Assembly (NCBI RefSeq): GCF_001612885.1
Contig: NZ_BDBH01000001.1
Location: 1 to 64,000, forward strand
Reading direction: 5' to 3'
Source: Nocardia harenae NBRC 108248
GTDB lineage: Bacteria > Actinomycetota > Actinomycetes > Mycobacteriales > Mycobacteriaceae
Length of the DNA stretch: 64,000 bases
A program made the position numbers and the translations under genes. Of this stretch, positions 11,852 to 23,201 are shown piece after piece. Below the pieces are notes generated by a model. That model saw nothing but the letters and a program-made list of their open reading frames with translations, was not told the origin of the DNA and did no database searches. Position 1 is the stretch's first letter. The number at the start of each line of letters is the position of its first letter.

Positions 11852-12517
11852 CTACCGGGAGACGGGGCTGCTCAGCGCCTCCGGCGACATGCCGAGCACC
11901 TCGGCGATATCGGCCGCGGAGACGGCGCCCTCGCGCAGCACGCGCGGCTGGTCGGCGGTCAGGTCGACGATGGTGGAGGCCACCGCGTGCTCGGCCGGGC
12001 CGCCGTCCAGGTACACCCCGACCAGCTCGCCGAGCTGCTCGCGGGCCTGCGCGGCGGTGGTGGCCGGCGGCTGCCCGGAGACGTTCGCGCTGGAGACCGC
12101 GAGCGGCCCGACCTCGCGCAGCAACTCCAGCGCCACCGGGTGCAGCGGCATCCGCAGCATGACGGTGCCACGGGTGTCGCCGAGATCCCAGGCCAGCGAG
12201 GGCGCCTGCTCCACCACCAGGCTGAGCCCGCCCGGCCAGAATGCCTGGATCAGCTCACGAGCCTGCGGGCGGACCGAGAAGACCAGGCCGTCGATGGTGT
12301 TCCAGGAGCCCACCAGCACCGGCACCGGCATGTCGCGCCCGCGCCGCTTGGCGGCGAGCAGCGCGGCGACGGCCGAGGAGTCGAAGGCGTCGGCGGCGAG
12401 GCCGTAGAGCGTGTCGGTCGGCAGCACCACCAGGCGGCCGGATTTCAGCGCGCTGGTGGCGGCGGTCAGTCCGGCCGCGCGCGAATCGGGATCCGCGCAG
12501 TCGTAGACGGTACTCAC
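11852..12517 (-). CDS. L-threonylcarbamoyladenylate synthase (Sua5/YwlC/YrdC)
   Basis: Makes L-threonylcarbamoyl-AMP from Thr, bicarbonate and ATP for t6A37 modification of ANN-decoding tRNAs. The 221-aa protein has the YrdC motifs LVVLPTDTLYGLAADAF, SANVSGQPPATT and the C-terminal STIVDLT. It corresponds to Rv1301. The GTG at 12517 is preferred because GGATGG lies 6-11 nt upstream; the ATG three codons earlier (12526) has no suitably spaced site. It lies between prmC and wecA, as in mycobacteria. Confidence 0.93.
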   Translation of the reverse strand: MSTVYDCADPDSRAAGLTAATSALKSGRLVVLPTDTLYGLAADAFDSSAVAALLAAKRRGRDMPVPVLVGSWNTIDGLVFSVRPQARELIQAFWPGGLSLVVEQAPSLAWDLGDTRGTVMLRMPLHPVALELLREVGPLAVSSANVSGQPPATTAAQAREQLGELVGVYLDGGPAEHAVASTIVDLTADQPRVLREGAVSAADIAEVLGMSPEALSSPVSR

Positions 12518-12550
12518 GGGCCCCATCCTGTCACGCGGGGTTCGCCCGGC

Positions 12551-13429
12551 TCAGCCACGGGTGGCGGTGACGAAGCGGGGGCGGTCCGCGAGGTCGCGGT
12601 GCTCGGTGGTCGCGGTGTACCCGGCGGCGGTGAAGAGCCGCGCGACCTGGGCGCCGTGCGAGTCGTCGTGCTCGACGCCGGCCGGGGCGCCTGCGCGGAG
12701 CAGGCGGGTGATGCTGGGCAGCATGGCCCGGATGACGTCCAGGCCGTCGGCGCCGCCGAACAGCGCCTGCGGTGGATCGTGTTCGGCCACTTCGGGATCG
12801 AGCTCGGCGGCGGCCGGGACGTAGGGCGGGTTGGCGACCAGGAGGTCGACGCGGCCGTTCAGCTCGGCGAGGGTGTCGGCGGCGGTGACATCGCCCGCGT
12901 ACAGGGTGATCGGCGTGTCGCCCGCGGCGGCGCGGGCGTCGGCGTTGCGCCGGGCCCAGGTGAGCGCGGCGGGGTCCAGCTCGACGGCGTGCACGGCGGC
13001 GTCCGGGCGGGCGTTGGCGATGGCGAGCGCGAGCGCTCCCGAGCCGGTGCAGAGGTCGACGACGAGCGGGGCGTGCACGGACTCCAGGTGGGCGAGGGCC
13101 CAGGCGAAGAGGAGTTCGGTCTCCGGGCGCGGGACGAAGACGCCGGGGCCGACGGCCAGGTCTATCCGGCCCATCGGTGCGGTGCCGGTGAGGTGTTGCA
13201 GCGGAATGCGCCGCGCACGCTGTTCGACCAGCGCGCGGTAACGCTCGACCTGCTCGGGTTCGAGCAGCGGGGCGAGCAGCAGCCGGGAGCGCTCGACCTC
13301 GAGCACGTGCGCGGCCAACTGCTCGGCATCCGCGCGCGGGCTCGGCACACCGGTGTCGGCGAGGCGCTCAGCAGCGGCCTGGATCTCGGGGCGGAGGGGA
13401 AGGCGGCTCACGGCGTCACTCTGCCGCAC
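12551..13429 (-). CDS. prmC: Release-factor glutamine N5-methyltransferase PrmC
   Basis: Methylates the Gln of the GGQ loop in RF1 and RF2, which speeds peptide release. The 292-aa protein has an N-terminal helical domain (residues 1-85), the SAM-binding motif VVDLCTGSGALALA near residue 120, and the catalytic NPPYVP motif near residue 195. Its substrate gene prfA lies just upstream, but separated by an unusual 234-bp spacer instead of the usual near-overlap. The start is uncertain: GTG at 13429 or GTG at 13411. Confidence 0.93.
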   Translation of the reverse strand: MRQSDAVSRLPLRPEIQAAAERLADTGVPSPRADAEQLAAHVLEVERSRLLLAPLLEPEQVERYRALVEQRARRIPLQHLTGTAPMGRIDLAVGPGVFVPRPETELLFAWALAHLESVHAPLVVDLCTGSGALALAIANARPDAAVHAVELDPAALTWARRNADARAAAGDTPITLYAGDVTAADTLAELNGRVDLLVANPPYVPAAAELDPEVAEHDPPQALFGGADGLDVIRAMLPSITRLLRAGAPAGVEHDDSHGAQVARLFTAAGYTATTEHRDLADRPRFVTATRG

Positions 13430-13663
13430 CCCGGCTCGACACCCCTAAACCGGGGCGGCACCTGGGGCGAGGGGCGCGCCCGTCGGGGGCCACGACCCCG
13501 CCGAGGCCGCGCCCAGCCCCGAGGGAGCGCGCCGCACCTCGACAGGCGCGCCTCCGGCGCAAGAGCCGCGCCCGTCACAAGGGGCGGCACCTCGGCGCGA
13601 GCAGTCACGCCGCGTCGCGAGGGACGCTGCCGCGCGGAGCGCGACAGGCCCGCGGCGCCGCGG
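13430..13663 (-). other. GC-rich spacer with short repeats between prfA and prmC
   Basis: No supportable gene. The stretch is extremely GC-rich and contains GGGGCGGCACCT twice (13452-13463 and 13581-13592), plus several copies of GCGCGCC/GCGCCC strings. It interrupts a pair of genes that normally abut. It may be expanded low-complexity sequence or a decayed small repeat element; nothing decides this. Confidence 0.5.
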
Positions 13664-14734
13664 TTACTCCGCCGCCATGCGCGCTTCGCGATCCGCCTTC
13701 CCGAGGGCGTCCAGGACGGCGTCCAGCTCCCCGTCGAGGACGGCGTCCAGATTGTGCGCCTTGAAGCCGATGCGGTGATCGGTGATCCGGTTCTCCGGGA
13801 AGTTGTAGGTGCGGATCCGCTCGGAGCGGTCGACCGTGCGGATCTGCGCCGCCCGCCCGGCGGCGGATTCCTGCTCCGCCTGCTCCTCGGCCAGCGCCTG
13901 CAGCCGGGCCGCCAGCACCTGCATGGCCCGCGCCTTGTTCTGCAGCTGCGAGCGCTCGTTCTGGCAGGTCACCACGATGCCGGTGGGCAGGTGGGTGAGG
14001 CGGACCGCGGAGTCGGTGGTGTTGACGCCCTGGCCGCCCTTGCCGGACGAGCGGTAGACGTCGACCCGCAGGTCGGACTCGTCGATCTGCACCTGCTCGA
14101 CCTCGTCCGGCTCCGGGTAGATCAGCACCCCGGCGGCCGAGGTGTGGATCCGGCCCTGCGACTCGGTGACCGGCACCCGCTGCACCCGGTGCACCCCGCC
14201 CTCGAACTTGAGCCGCGACCACACGCCGTCGCGTGCCGGGTCGCGGCTCTTGATGGAGAGCGTGGCGTCCTTGTATCCGCCCAGGTCGGACGGGGTGGCA
14301 TCGAGCATCTCGACCCGCCAGCCGTGCCGCTCGGCGTAGCGCAGGTACATCCGGGCCAGGTCGGAGGCGAAGAGCGCGGACTCCTCGCCGCCCTCCCCCG
14401 ACTTGAGTTCGAGCACCACGTCGTCGCCGTCGTGCGGGTCGCGCGGGGCGAGCAGGTCGGCGAGGGTGCGCTCCAGCTCCTCCACCTGGGCGCGCAGCTC
14501 GGGCACCTCGGCGGCGAAGGAGGCGTCGTCGGCGGCCAGCTCCTCGGCGGCCGCGAGGTCGTCGCGGGTGGCGGCCAGCTTGCGGTAGGTGCTCATGACC
14601 GGCGCCAGCTCGGCGAAGCGCTTGCCGACCCGGCGGGCGGCGCCCGGGTCGCTGTGCAGCGCCGGATCGGCGAGCTGCGTCTCCAGCCCCGCGTGCTCGG
14701 CCAGGATGTCGTCGATCGCGGACGGTTGCGTCAC
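13664..14734 (-). CDS. prfA: Peptide chain release factor 1
   Basis: Recognises UAA and UAG stop codons and triggers peptide release. The 356-aa product carries the catalytic GGQ in [18 protein letters not shown] near residue 235. It also has the codon-recognition region with the [12 protein letters not shown] segment and the [18 protein letters not shown]-terminal motif. The GTG at 14734 is chosen because AAGGAAG stands 7 nt upstream; the frame is open to 14764. It is separated from rpmE by a strong hairpin and from prmC by a repeat-rich spacer. Confidence 0.96.
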   Translation of the reverse strand: MTQPSAIDDILAEHAGLETQLADPALHSDPGAARRVGKRFAELAPVMSTYRKLAATRDDLAAAEELAADDASFAAEVPELRAQVEELERTLADLLAPRDPHDGDDVVLELKSGEGGEESALFASDLARMYLRYAERHGWRVEMLDATPSDLGGYKDATLSIKSRDPARDGVWSRLKFEGGVHRVQRVPVTESQGRIHTSAAGVLIYPEPDEVEQVQIDESDLRVDVYRSSGKGGQGVNTTDSAVRLTHLPTGIVVTCQNERSQLQNKARAMQVLAARLQALAEEQAEQESAAGRAAQIRTVDRSERIRTYNFPENRITDHRIGFKAHNLDAVLDGELDAVLDALGKADREARMAAE

Positions 14735-14770
14735 GGTGCTTCCTTCGTCGGTTCGGGTGCCCACAAAGCA

Positions 14771-14807
14771 CCGACGCCCGGCCTGCTCGCGCAGGACCGG
14801 GCGTCGG
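14771..14807 (-). terminator. Hairpin after rpmE
   Basis: CCGACGCCCGGCCTGC (14771-14786) pairs with GCAGG-A-CCGGGCGTCGG (14791-14807). This gives a 16-bp stem with one bulged A and a TCGC loop, immediately downstream of the rpmE stop. It is a likely terminator or processing site before prfA. Confidence 0.75.
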
Positions 14808-14815
14808 CGGGAACG

Positions 14816-15052
14816 CTACTTGGCGTCGGCGTCGGCCTTCTTGCCTGCGCGCTTGCCGTAGCGGGCCTCGAAGCGGGCCACGCGACCACCGGTGTCGAGG
14901 ATCTTCTGCTTGCCGGTGTAGAAGGGGTGGCACTGCGAGCAGACCTCGACGGTGATCTGCCCCGACTCCTTGGTGCTCTTGGTCTGGAAGGTGTTACCGC
15001 AACCGCAGACGACGGTGGTGTCGACGTAGGTGGGGTGGATTCCTGCCTTCAT
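14816..15052 (-). CDS. rpmE: 50S ribosomal protein L31 (zinc-binding form)
   Basis: Large-subunit ribosomal protein, 78 aa. It keeps the Cys residues of the zinc-binding type: CGCGN at residues 16-20 and CSQCH at 37-41. It is therefore the C+ paralog, which is typically replaced by a zinc-free copy under Zur control elsewhere in the genome. The C-terminus is lysine-rich ([13 protein letters not shown]). GAGAGGA precedes the ATG. It follows a promoter-like sequence and a leader hairpin upstream (see 15125-15186). Confidence 0.97.
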   Translation of the reverse strand: MKAGIHPTYVDTTVVCGCGNTFQTKSTKESGQITVEVCSQCHPFYTGKQKILDTGGRVARFEARYGKRAGKKADADAK

Positions 15053-15124
15053 GGGTGTCCTCTCGAAATGGTCGCCGGGTCGCCCACTGGCGTGGACGTG
15101 AACCGGAACCGACTAGGCGGGAGC

Positions 15125-15186
15125 CCTGCTCGAGCGAGCAGGCGCAACAGCCGTTCAGTATGCCAGAGCAGCCGTTACGCTCCCAA
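15125..15186 (-). promoter_or_regulatory. rpmE promoter and leader hairpin
   Basis: On the minus strand TTGGGA (15186-15181), 18 nt, CATACT (15162-15157) resembles a housekeeping promoter. The leader then contains CCTGCTCG-CT-CGAGCAGG (15142-15125), an 8-bp stem close to the predicted 5' end, about 75 nt before the rpmE start. Confidence 0.45.
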
Positions 15187-15305
15187 AACGCCTCCGCTCG
15201 GCAGTTCATTCCCGCCGGTCGGGTAGTGCGCTACTCGGGACTTCGGCGCGAGCCGGGGCCTACGGTCGAACGGCGACGTCAGCCGCCGACACCGAAGGAG
15301 GGGCC

Positions 15306-15674
15306 GTGACCGTACGTGGTGCTGCCCTCGTTCTCTCGCTGCTCGCCGTCCTCGCCGCCGCAGGCGCGCTGCTGCCCCGCCCGCCCGCGGCGCCCGGCAC
15401 GGCCCTTGTCACCACCGCCGCGGACTCGCCGGGCGCCGCCGCAGGGGCGGGCCACCCGGCCGCGCTGATCATCGGGTTCCTCATCGTCGGCGCCGCCCTC
15501 GTCGGTGCGCTCTTCTTCGCCCCGCTGCCCGCGGACCGCGGTCGGAGGGGGCGGAATGTGGCAGTGCTACGCGGCAGGACAGCGGACGCGTTGCTTGAAC
15601 ACTGCCTGCACCTCCGCGAATTTTTCCACGGAAGCGAACACCGAGCCGATCCGATTTTCGCAGGGGCTTGTTGA
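15306..15674 (+). CDS. Small predicted membrane protein, unknown
   Basis: Not recognised. A GTG start is preceded by a strong GAAGGAGG site. The product would be 122 aa with two hydrophobic helices (about residues 7-25 and 54-72) separated by an Ala/Pro/Gly-rich linker. Codon third positions are strongly GC up to about residue 80 and less so afterwards. The tail after PADRGRRGR may therefore be out of frame or not conserved. It is divergent from rpmE and convergent with rho. A real small membrane protein is plausible; the extent of its C-terminus is uncertain. Confidence 0.45.
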   Translation: MTVRGAALVLSLLAVLAAAGALLPRPPAAPGTALVTTAADSPGAAAGAGHPAALIIGFLIVGAALVGALFFAPLPADRGRRGRNVAVLRGRTADALLEHCLHLREFFHGSEHRADPIFAGAC

Positions 15675-15727
15675 CCGTCGAATATCCCTGCGCTGTCGAA
15701 CTTCCTCGGACGGGCGGTGTGAAGCGG

Positions 15728-15756
15728 CGCGGCGGGCCGGGGTCCGGCCCGCCGCG
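15728..15756 (-). terminator. Hairpin after rho
   Basis: CGCGGCGGGCCGG (15728-15740), loop GGT, then the exact complement (15744-15756) lies 6-34 nt beyond the rho stop. It is a GC-rich stem without a U tract, and could act on both converging transcripts. Confidence 0.7.
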
Positions 15757-15761
15757 TGCGC

Positions 15762-17948
15762 TCATTCGTCCAGCGCCCCCGGCGCGGTCTTGGAGACCTG
15801 CATCAGGAATTCCAGGTTGTTCTTGCTCTTCTTCAGCCGGTCGATCAGCAGATCGATCGCCTGGTGCGAGTCCAGGCCGGAGAGTACGCGACGCAGCTTG
15901 TGCAGCACCGCGGCCTCGTCCGGGCTGAGGAACAGGTCTTCCTTCCTGGTACCGGACGGATTCACGTCCACGGCCGGGAACACCCGCCGCTCCGCGATCT
16001 TGCGGTCGAGCTTGAGGTCGGCGTTACCCGTTCCCTTGAACTCTTCGAAGATCACCGTGTCGCCGGTGGAACCGGTCTCGACCATCGCGGTGGCGATGAT
16101 GGTCAGCGAGCCGCCGTTTTCGATGTTCCGAGCCGCGCCGAGGAATCGCTTCGGCGGGTACAGCGCGGTCGAGTCGATACCGCCGGAGAGGATGCGGCCC
16201 GACGCCGGCGAGGAGTTGTTGTACGCCCGCCCGAGCCGGGTGATCGAATCGAGCAGGACGACGACGTCCTTGCCCATCTCGACCAGCCGCTTCGCCCGCT
16301 CGATGGCGAGCTCGGCAACCGAGGTGTGATCCCCCGGCGGCCGGTCGAACGTGGAGGCGATCACCTCGCCGCGCACCGTGCGCTGCATGTCGGTGACCTC
16401 TTCCGGACGCTCGTCGACCAGGACCACCATGAGGTAGCACTCCGGGTTGTTGGTCGCGATCGCATTGGCGATGTCCTGCATGATCGTGGTCTTGCCCGCC
16501 TTCGGCGGCGACACGATGAGCGCGCGCTGGCCCTTGCCGATCGGCATGATCAGGTCGATCACGCGGGTGGTCAGCTTGTTCGGCTGGGTCTCCAGCCGGA
16601 GCCGCTGGTTCGGGTAGAGCGGGGTCAGCTTGCCGAACTCGGGGCGGCGCTTGGCCGCGTCGACGTCGCCGCCGTTGACGGTGTCCAGCCGGACCAGCGG
16701 GTCGAACTTCTGCCGCTGGTTGCCCTGCTCGCCGTCGCGCGGGGCGCGCACCGCGCCGGTGATGGCGTCACCGCGGCGCAGGCCGTTCTTGCGCACCAGG
16801 TTCATCGAGACGTAGACGTCGTTCGGCCCGGCCAGGTACCCGGAGGTGCGGACGAAGGCGTAGTTGTCCAGCACGTCCAGGATCCCTGCGACCGGCTGCA
16901 GCACGTCGTCGTCGCGGAGCTCCGGCTCGCGGGCGTCGCCGACGCCGGTGCCGCCGTCGCGGTCACGGCCGCGCCGCCGCTCGCGGAAGCGCCTGCCGCG
17001 CCTGCCGCCGCGGCCCTCGTCGTCGTCGCCGCCGCGGCTGTCGTTGCCGCGATCGCCGCCACGGTTGTCGCCGCCGCGATCATTGCCGCGGTTGTCACCG
17101 CCACGGTTGTCGTTGCGGCCGTTCTGGCCCTGGTTGCGCTGCCTGCGCTCGCCCTGGTCGCCGTCGGAATCGCCGCTGTTGCCGCGGGGATCGCCCTGCG
17201 CGTCGCCGCCGGAGCGGGCCTGGTCGCGGCCGCGCCGCTGCCTGCCGCGGCCGCGCTGGCCGCTATCCCGGCCGGAGTCGTCACCGGAGTTGTCGCCGTC
17301 GGCGTTCCTGGCGTCGGAGCCGTCGCCATTGCGGTTGGCGTCGTTCCGGTTGGCGTCGCTCCTGGGAGCGTCGTTCCCCTGCGCGTCGTTCTTGGGGGCG
17401 TCGCCCCGCGACGCGTCGTTCCTGGGGGCGTCGCCCCGCGGCGCGTCGGTCTTCCCGGCGTCCGCCGCGGGCGCGGTGTTCCCCGCCGCCGCGCTCGGCG
17501 CGGGCTCGCCCTGCGCCGCCTTCGGCGCGGCATCCCGCGGCGCGTCCGTGGCGGGCGCGGCCTGGGCCGGGGCGACATCGAGCGTCGCCTGCACGGCCTT
17601 GGCGGCGCGGCTCCGGCGCGGCTCCGCGGGCGCCTCGGCCTCCGTCTTCTCGGACTTGGCCGGCTTCTCGCCGCGGGCGGGCTTCTCGGCCTTCGGCGCC
17701 GGAGCGGAGCCACCGGCCTGATTCGCCTTGATGGCGGCGATCAGATCCCCCTTGCGCATGCCTGAGGTGCCTCGGATACCGAGCTCCCCGGCCAGCGCGC
17801 GCAACTGCGGCAACAACATTCCAGTCAGCCCCGATCGTGCGACGTCGGTGTTCTCGCTCAATGTCTGCCCGGAGTCACTTTCGCGGCCGCCCGGGGAACG
17901 TGGGTTGGATTCCACCCCGGGTGTCGCGAGCAGGTCCGTATCTGTCAC
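15762..17948 (-). CDS. rho: Transcription termination factor Rho with a long N-terminal insertion
   Basis: Hexameric RNA-dependent ATPase that ends transcription. The 728-aa protein is far longer than E. coli Rho (419 aa). Residues about 40-75 are the N-terminal helix bundle. Residues about 80-310 are a low-complexity insertion rich in Arg, Asn, Asp and Gly (repeats such as RGGDNRGND and GDAPRNDA). The RNA-binding fold follows. The Walker A loop PPKAGKTT lies near residue 480, Walker B VVVLLDSITRL near 563, and the R-loop region near 640. Such insertions are known in Micrococcus and mycobacterial Rho and help it act on GC-rich RNA. The GTG start has AAAGGA upstream. Confidence 0.97.
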   Translation of the reverse strand: MTDTDLLATPGVESNPRSPGGRESDSGQTLSENTDVARSGLTGMLLPQLRALAGELGIRGTSGMRKGDLIAAIKANQAGGSAPAPKAEKPARGEKPAKSEKTEAEAPAEPRRSRAAKAVQATLDVAPAQAAPATDAPRDAAPKAAQGEPAPSAAAGNTAPAADAGKTDAPRGDAPRNDASRGDAPKNDAQGNDAPRSDANRNDANRNGDGSDARNADGDNSGDDSGRDSGQRGRGRQRRGRDQARSGGDAQGDPRGNSGDSDGDQGERRQRNQGQNGRNDNRGGDNRGNDRGGDNRGGDRGNDSRGGDDDEGRGGRRGRRFRERRRGRDRDGGTGVGDAREPELRDDDVLQPVAGILDVLDNYAFVRTSGYLAGPNDVYVSMNLVRKNGLRRGDAITGAVRAPRDGEQGNQRQKFDPLVRLDTVNGGDVDAAKRRPEFGKLTPLYPNQRLRLETQPNKLTTRVIDLIMPIGKGQRALIVSPPKAGKTTIMQDIANAIATNNPECYLMVVLVDERPEEVTDMQRTVRGEVIASTFDRPPGDHTSVAELAIERAKRLVEMGKDVVVLLDSITRLGRAYNNSSPASGRILSGGIDSTALYPPKRFLGAARNIENGGSLTIIATAMVETGSTGDTVIFEEFKGTGNADLKLDRKIAERRVFPAVDVNPSGTRKEDLFLSPDEAAVLHKLRRVLSGLDSHQAIDLLIDRLKKSKNNLEFLMQVSKTAPGALDE

Positions 17949-18131
17949 GGAAATCCTTTCCTTCCCTCGAGTGCCGTGTGCTGATTCGAGGGTCCGTTCC
18001 GCAGCCCGGGCACTGTGCCGAGCCGGGATTGTGCCGTATCGCCTGCCCGCCGGACCGGCGGCTCGATCATCGGGGGCGCCACCGATGGTGAAAGGTGGGA
18101 GAGATCATTCCAGTTGCAGCGGCTGCGCAGC

Positions 18132-18150
18132 ACCTCCATGGAGTGGAGGT
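18132..18150 (-). promoter_or_regulatory. Hairpin in the rho leader
   Basis: ACCTCCA, loop of five, TGGAGGT is a perfect inverted repeat about 85 nt after the predicted start of the rho transcript. Rho is autoregulated in other bacteria through its leader; a role for this element is inference. Confidence 0.4.
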
Positions 18151-18226
18151 TCGAGGCCGGAGCCCGCTGGAGCGATTGCCCTGATGAAGCACCGGCGTCT
18201 GATGCGCACGATGTACGGACATCACC

Positions 18227-18256
18227 AGGATAGCTGGCCGGTGTGAAACTCGGCAA
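18227..18256 (-). promoter_or_regulatory. Probable rho promoter
   Basis: Minus-strand TTGCCG (18256-18251), 18 nt, TATCCT (18232-18227) directly follows the thrB stop. Four of six positions match at each hexamer. Confidence 0.45.
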
Positions 18257-18269
18257 GACGGACTCGCCG

Positions 18270-21669
<3,400 letters not shown>

Positions 21670-21736
21670 GCTTCCACCTCCGTATTGATGCGCCGGGCAC
21701 CCCGCGCCGGGGCGCGGGATGCGCGGACGCGCGTCA

Positions 21737-23155
21737 TCAGACCTCCAGCGAGAGCAGGTCCGCGATGGTCTCGCGGCGCAGCACCAGCCGCGCTTCGCCG
21801 TCGCGCACGGCGACGACGGCGGGCCGGGTCAGCTGGTTGTACCGGCTGGACATCGAGTAGCAGTAGGCGCCGGTGGCGGCGACGGCCACCAGGTCGCCGG
21901 GGCCCGCGTCGGCGGGCATCCAGGTGTCGCGGATGACGATATCGCCGCTCTCGCAGTGCTTTCCGACCACCCGGGCGACCACCGCGGGCGCCTCGGAGGA
22001 GCGCGAGACCAGCCGGCAGTCGTAATCGGCCTGGTAGAGCGCGGGGCGGATATTGTCGCTCATGCCGCCGTCCACACTCACGTAGCGCCTGCGCTGCCCG
22101 CCCTCCAGCGAGACGTCCTTGATCGTCCCGACCTCGTAGAGCGTGACGGTGCCCGGCCCGGCGATGGCGCGGCCCGGCTCCACCGCGATGGTGGGCACCG
22201 CGAGCCCGGCGCGTGCCGCCTCGGCCACCACCAGCTCGCGCAGCTTGGCCGCGAACTCCGGCAGCGGCGGCGGGTTGTCGGTCGGCAGGTAGGAGATGCC
22301 GAGGCCGCCGCCGAGGTCGAGCGTCGCGATCTGCGCGGTGCGCTCGGCGCCGAACTTGTCCACCGCGTCCCTGAGCAGCCCGAGCATGCGGCGCGCGGCG
22401 ATCTCGAAGCCGTCGATCTCGAAGATCTGCGAGCCGATGTGGCTGTGCAGCCCGACCAGCCGCAGGTTGTCCGCCTCGAAGACCAGGGCCAGCGCCTCCA
22501 TGGCGTCGCCGCCGGCGATCGAGAAGCCGAACTTCTGGTCCTCGTGCGCGGTCGAGATGTACTCGTGGGTGTGCGCCTCCACGCCGACGGTGACCCGGAC
22601 CAGCACGTCCTGCACGGTGCCCGCGCGGCCGGCGGCCGCATCCAGCCGCTCGATCTCGATCAGCGAGTCGACCACCACGTGCCCGACCCCGGCGGCGACC
22701 GCCTGCTCCAGCTCGGCGACGGATTTGTTGTTGCCGTGCAACGCGATCCGGTGCGCCGGGAAGCCCGCGTGCAGCGCGATGGCCAGCTCGCCGCCGGAGC
22801 AGACGTCGAGCGAGAGCCCCTCGTCCCGGATCCAGCGCGCGATCTCGCCGCAGAGGAACGCCTTGGAGGCGTAGTGCACCCGCGCGTCCGGGCCGAAGGC
22901 GCGCACCATGTCGCGGCAGCGGGAGCGGAAGTCGTCCTCGTCCACCACGAAGAGCGGGGTGCCGAATTCCCGGGCCAGCGCGTCCACCCGGACCCCGGCG
23001 AGAGTGACGACGCCGTCCGCGCCGCGCTCGGCGTTGCGCGGCCAGACGTGCTCCGGCAGGTCGATCATGGCGCTCGCGGCGGCCGGGCGCTCCGGCAGGT
23101 TCGGCGAGTTCGGGATCTCGGCGGCGTGCCGTGGCCCGGCGGGGTGGGCGCTCAT
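21737..23155 (-). CDS. lysA: Diaminopimelate decarboxylase
   Basis: Decarboxylates meso-DAP to lysine. The 472-aa fold-type III PLP enzyme has the PLP lysine in [16 protein letters not shown] near residue 95. It also has [16 protein letters not shown], the glycine loop [22 protein letters not shown], and the C-terminal CESGDI motif providing the intersubunit Cys. The ATG at 23155 has a strong AGGAAGGA site. It lies 46 nt after argS, so argS-lysA-hom-thrC-thrB form one transcription unit. Confidence 0.96.
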   Translation of the reverse strand: MSAHPAGPRHAAEIPNSPNLPERPAAASAMIDLPEHVWPRNAERGADGVVTLAGVRVDALAREFGTPLFVVDEDDFRSRCRDMVRAFGPDARVHYASKAFLCGEIARWIRDEGLSLDVCSGGELAIALHAGFPAHRIALHGNNKSVAELEQAVAAGVGHVVVDSLIEIERLDAAAGRAGTVQDVLVRVTVGVEAHTHEYISTAHEDQKFGFSIAGGDAMEALALVFEADNLRLVGLHSHIGSQIFEIDGFEIAARRMLGLLRDAVDKFGAERTAQIATLDLGGGLGISYLPTDNPPPLPEFAAKLRELVVAEAARAGLAVPTIAVEPGRAIAGPGTVTLYEVGTIKDVSLEGGQRRRYVSVDGGMSDNIRPALYQADYDCRLVSRSSEAPAVVARVVGKHCESGDIVIRDTWMPADAGPGDLVAVAATGAYCYSMSSRYNQLTRPAVVAVRDGEARLVLRRETIADLLSLEV

Positions 23156-23201
23156 CGTTGGTCCTTCCTGGCCGCGCGGTGCGCGCCGGCGATGGGGGTG
23201 C

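Larger units (their letters stand above)
17949..18269 (-). other. 321-nt rho leader region
   Basis: No gene is seen between the thrB stop and the rho start. The minus strand holds a promoter-like pair at its upstream end, a 7-bp perfect hairpin at 18132-18150, and a smaller dyad CATCGG...CCGATG about 45 nt later, around 18068-18087. The predicted 5' UTR is about 270 nt, long enough for transcription-based autoregulation of rho. Confidence 0.5.

Noticed and set aside
11834..15226. 1130-codon plus-strand frame
   Set aside because: Covers sua5, prmC, prfA and rpmE on the other strand; no start signal and no protein-like domains.
21670..21736. Riboswitch or attenuator between lysA and hom
   Set aside because: Only 67 nt, no leader peptide with Thr/Lys codon runs and no recognisable lysine-riboswitch elements.
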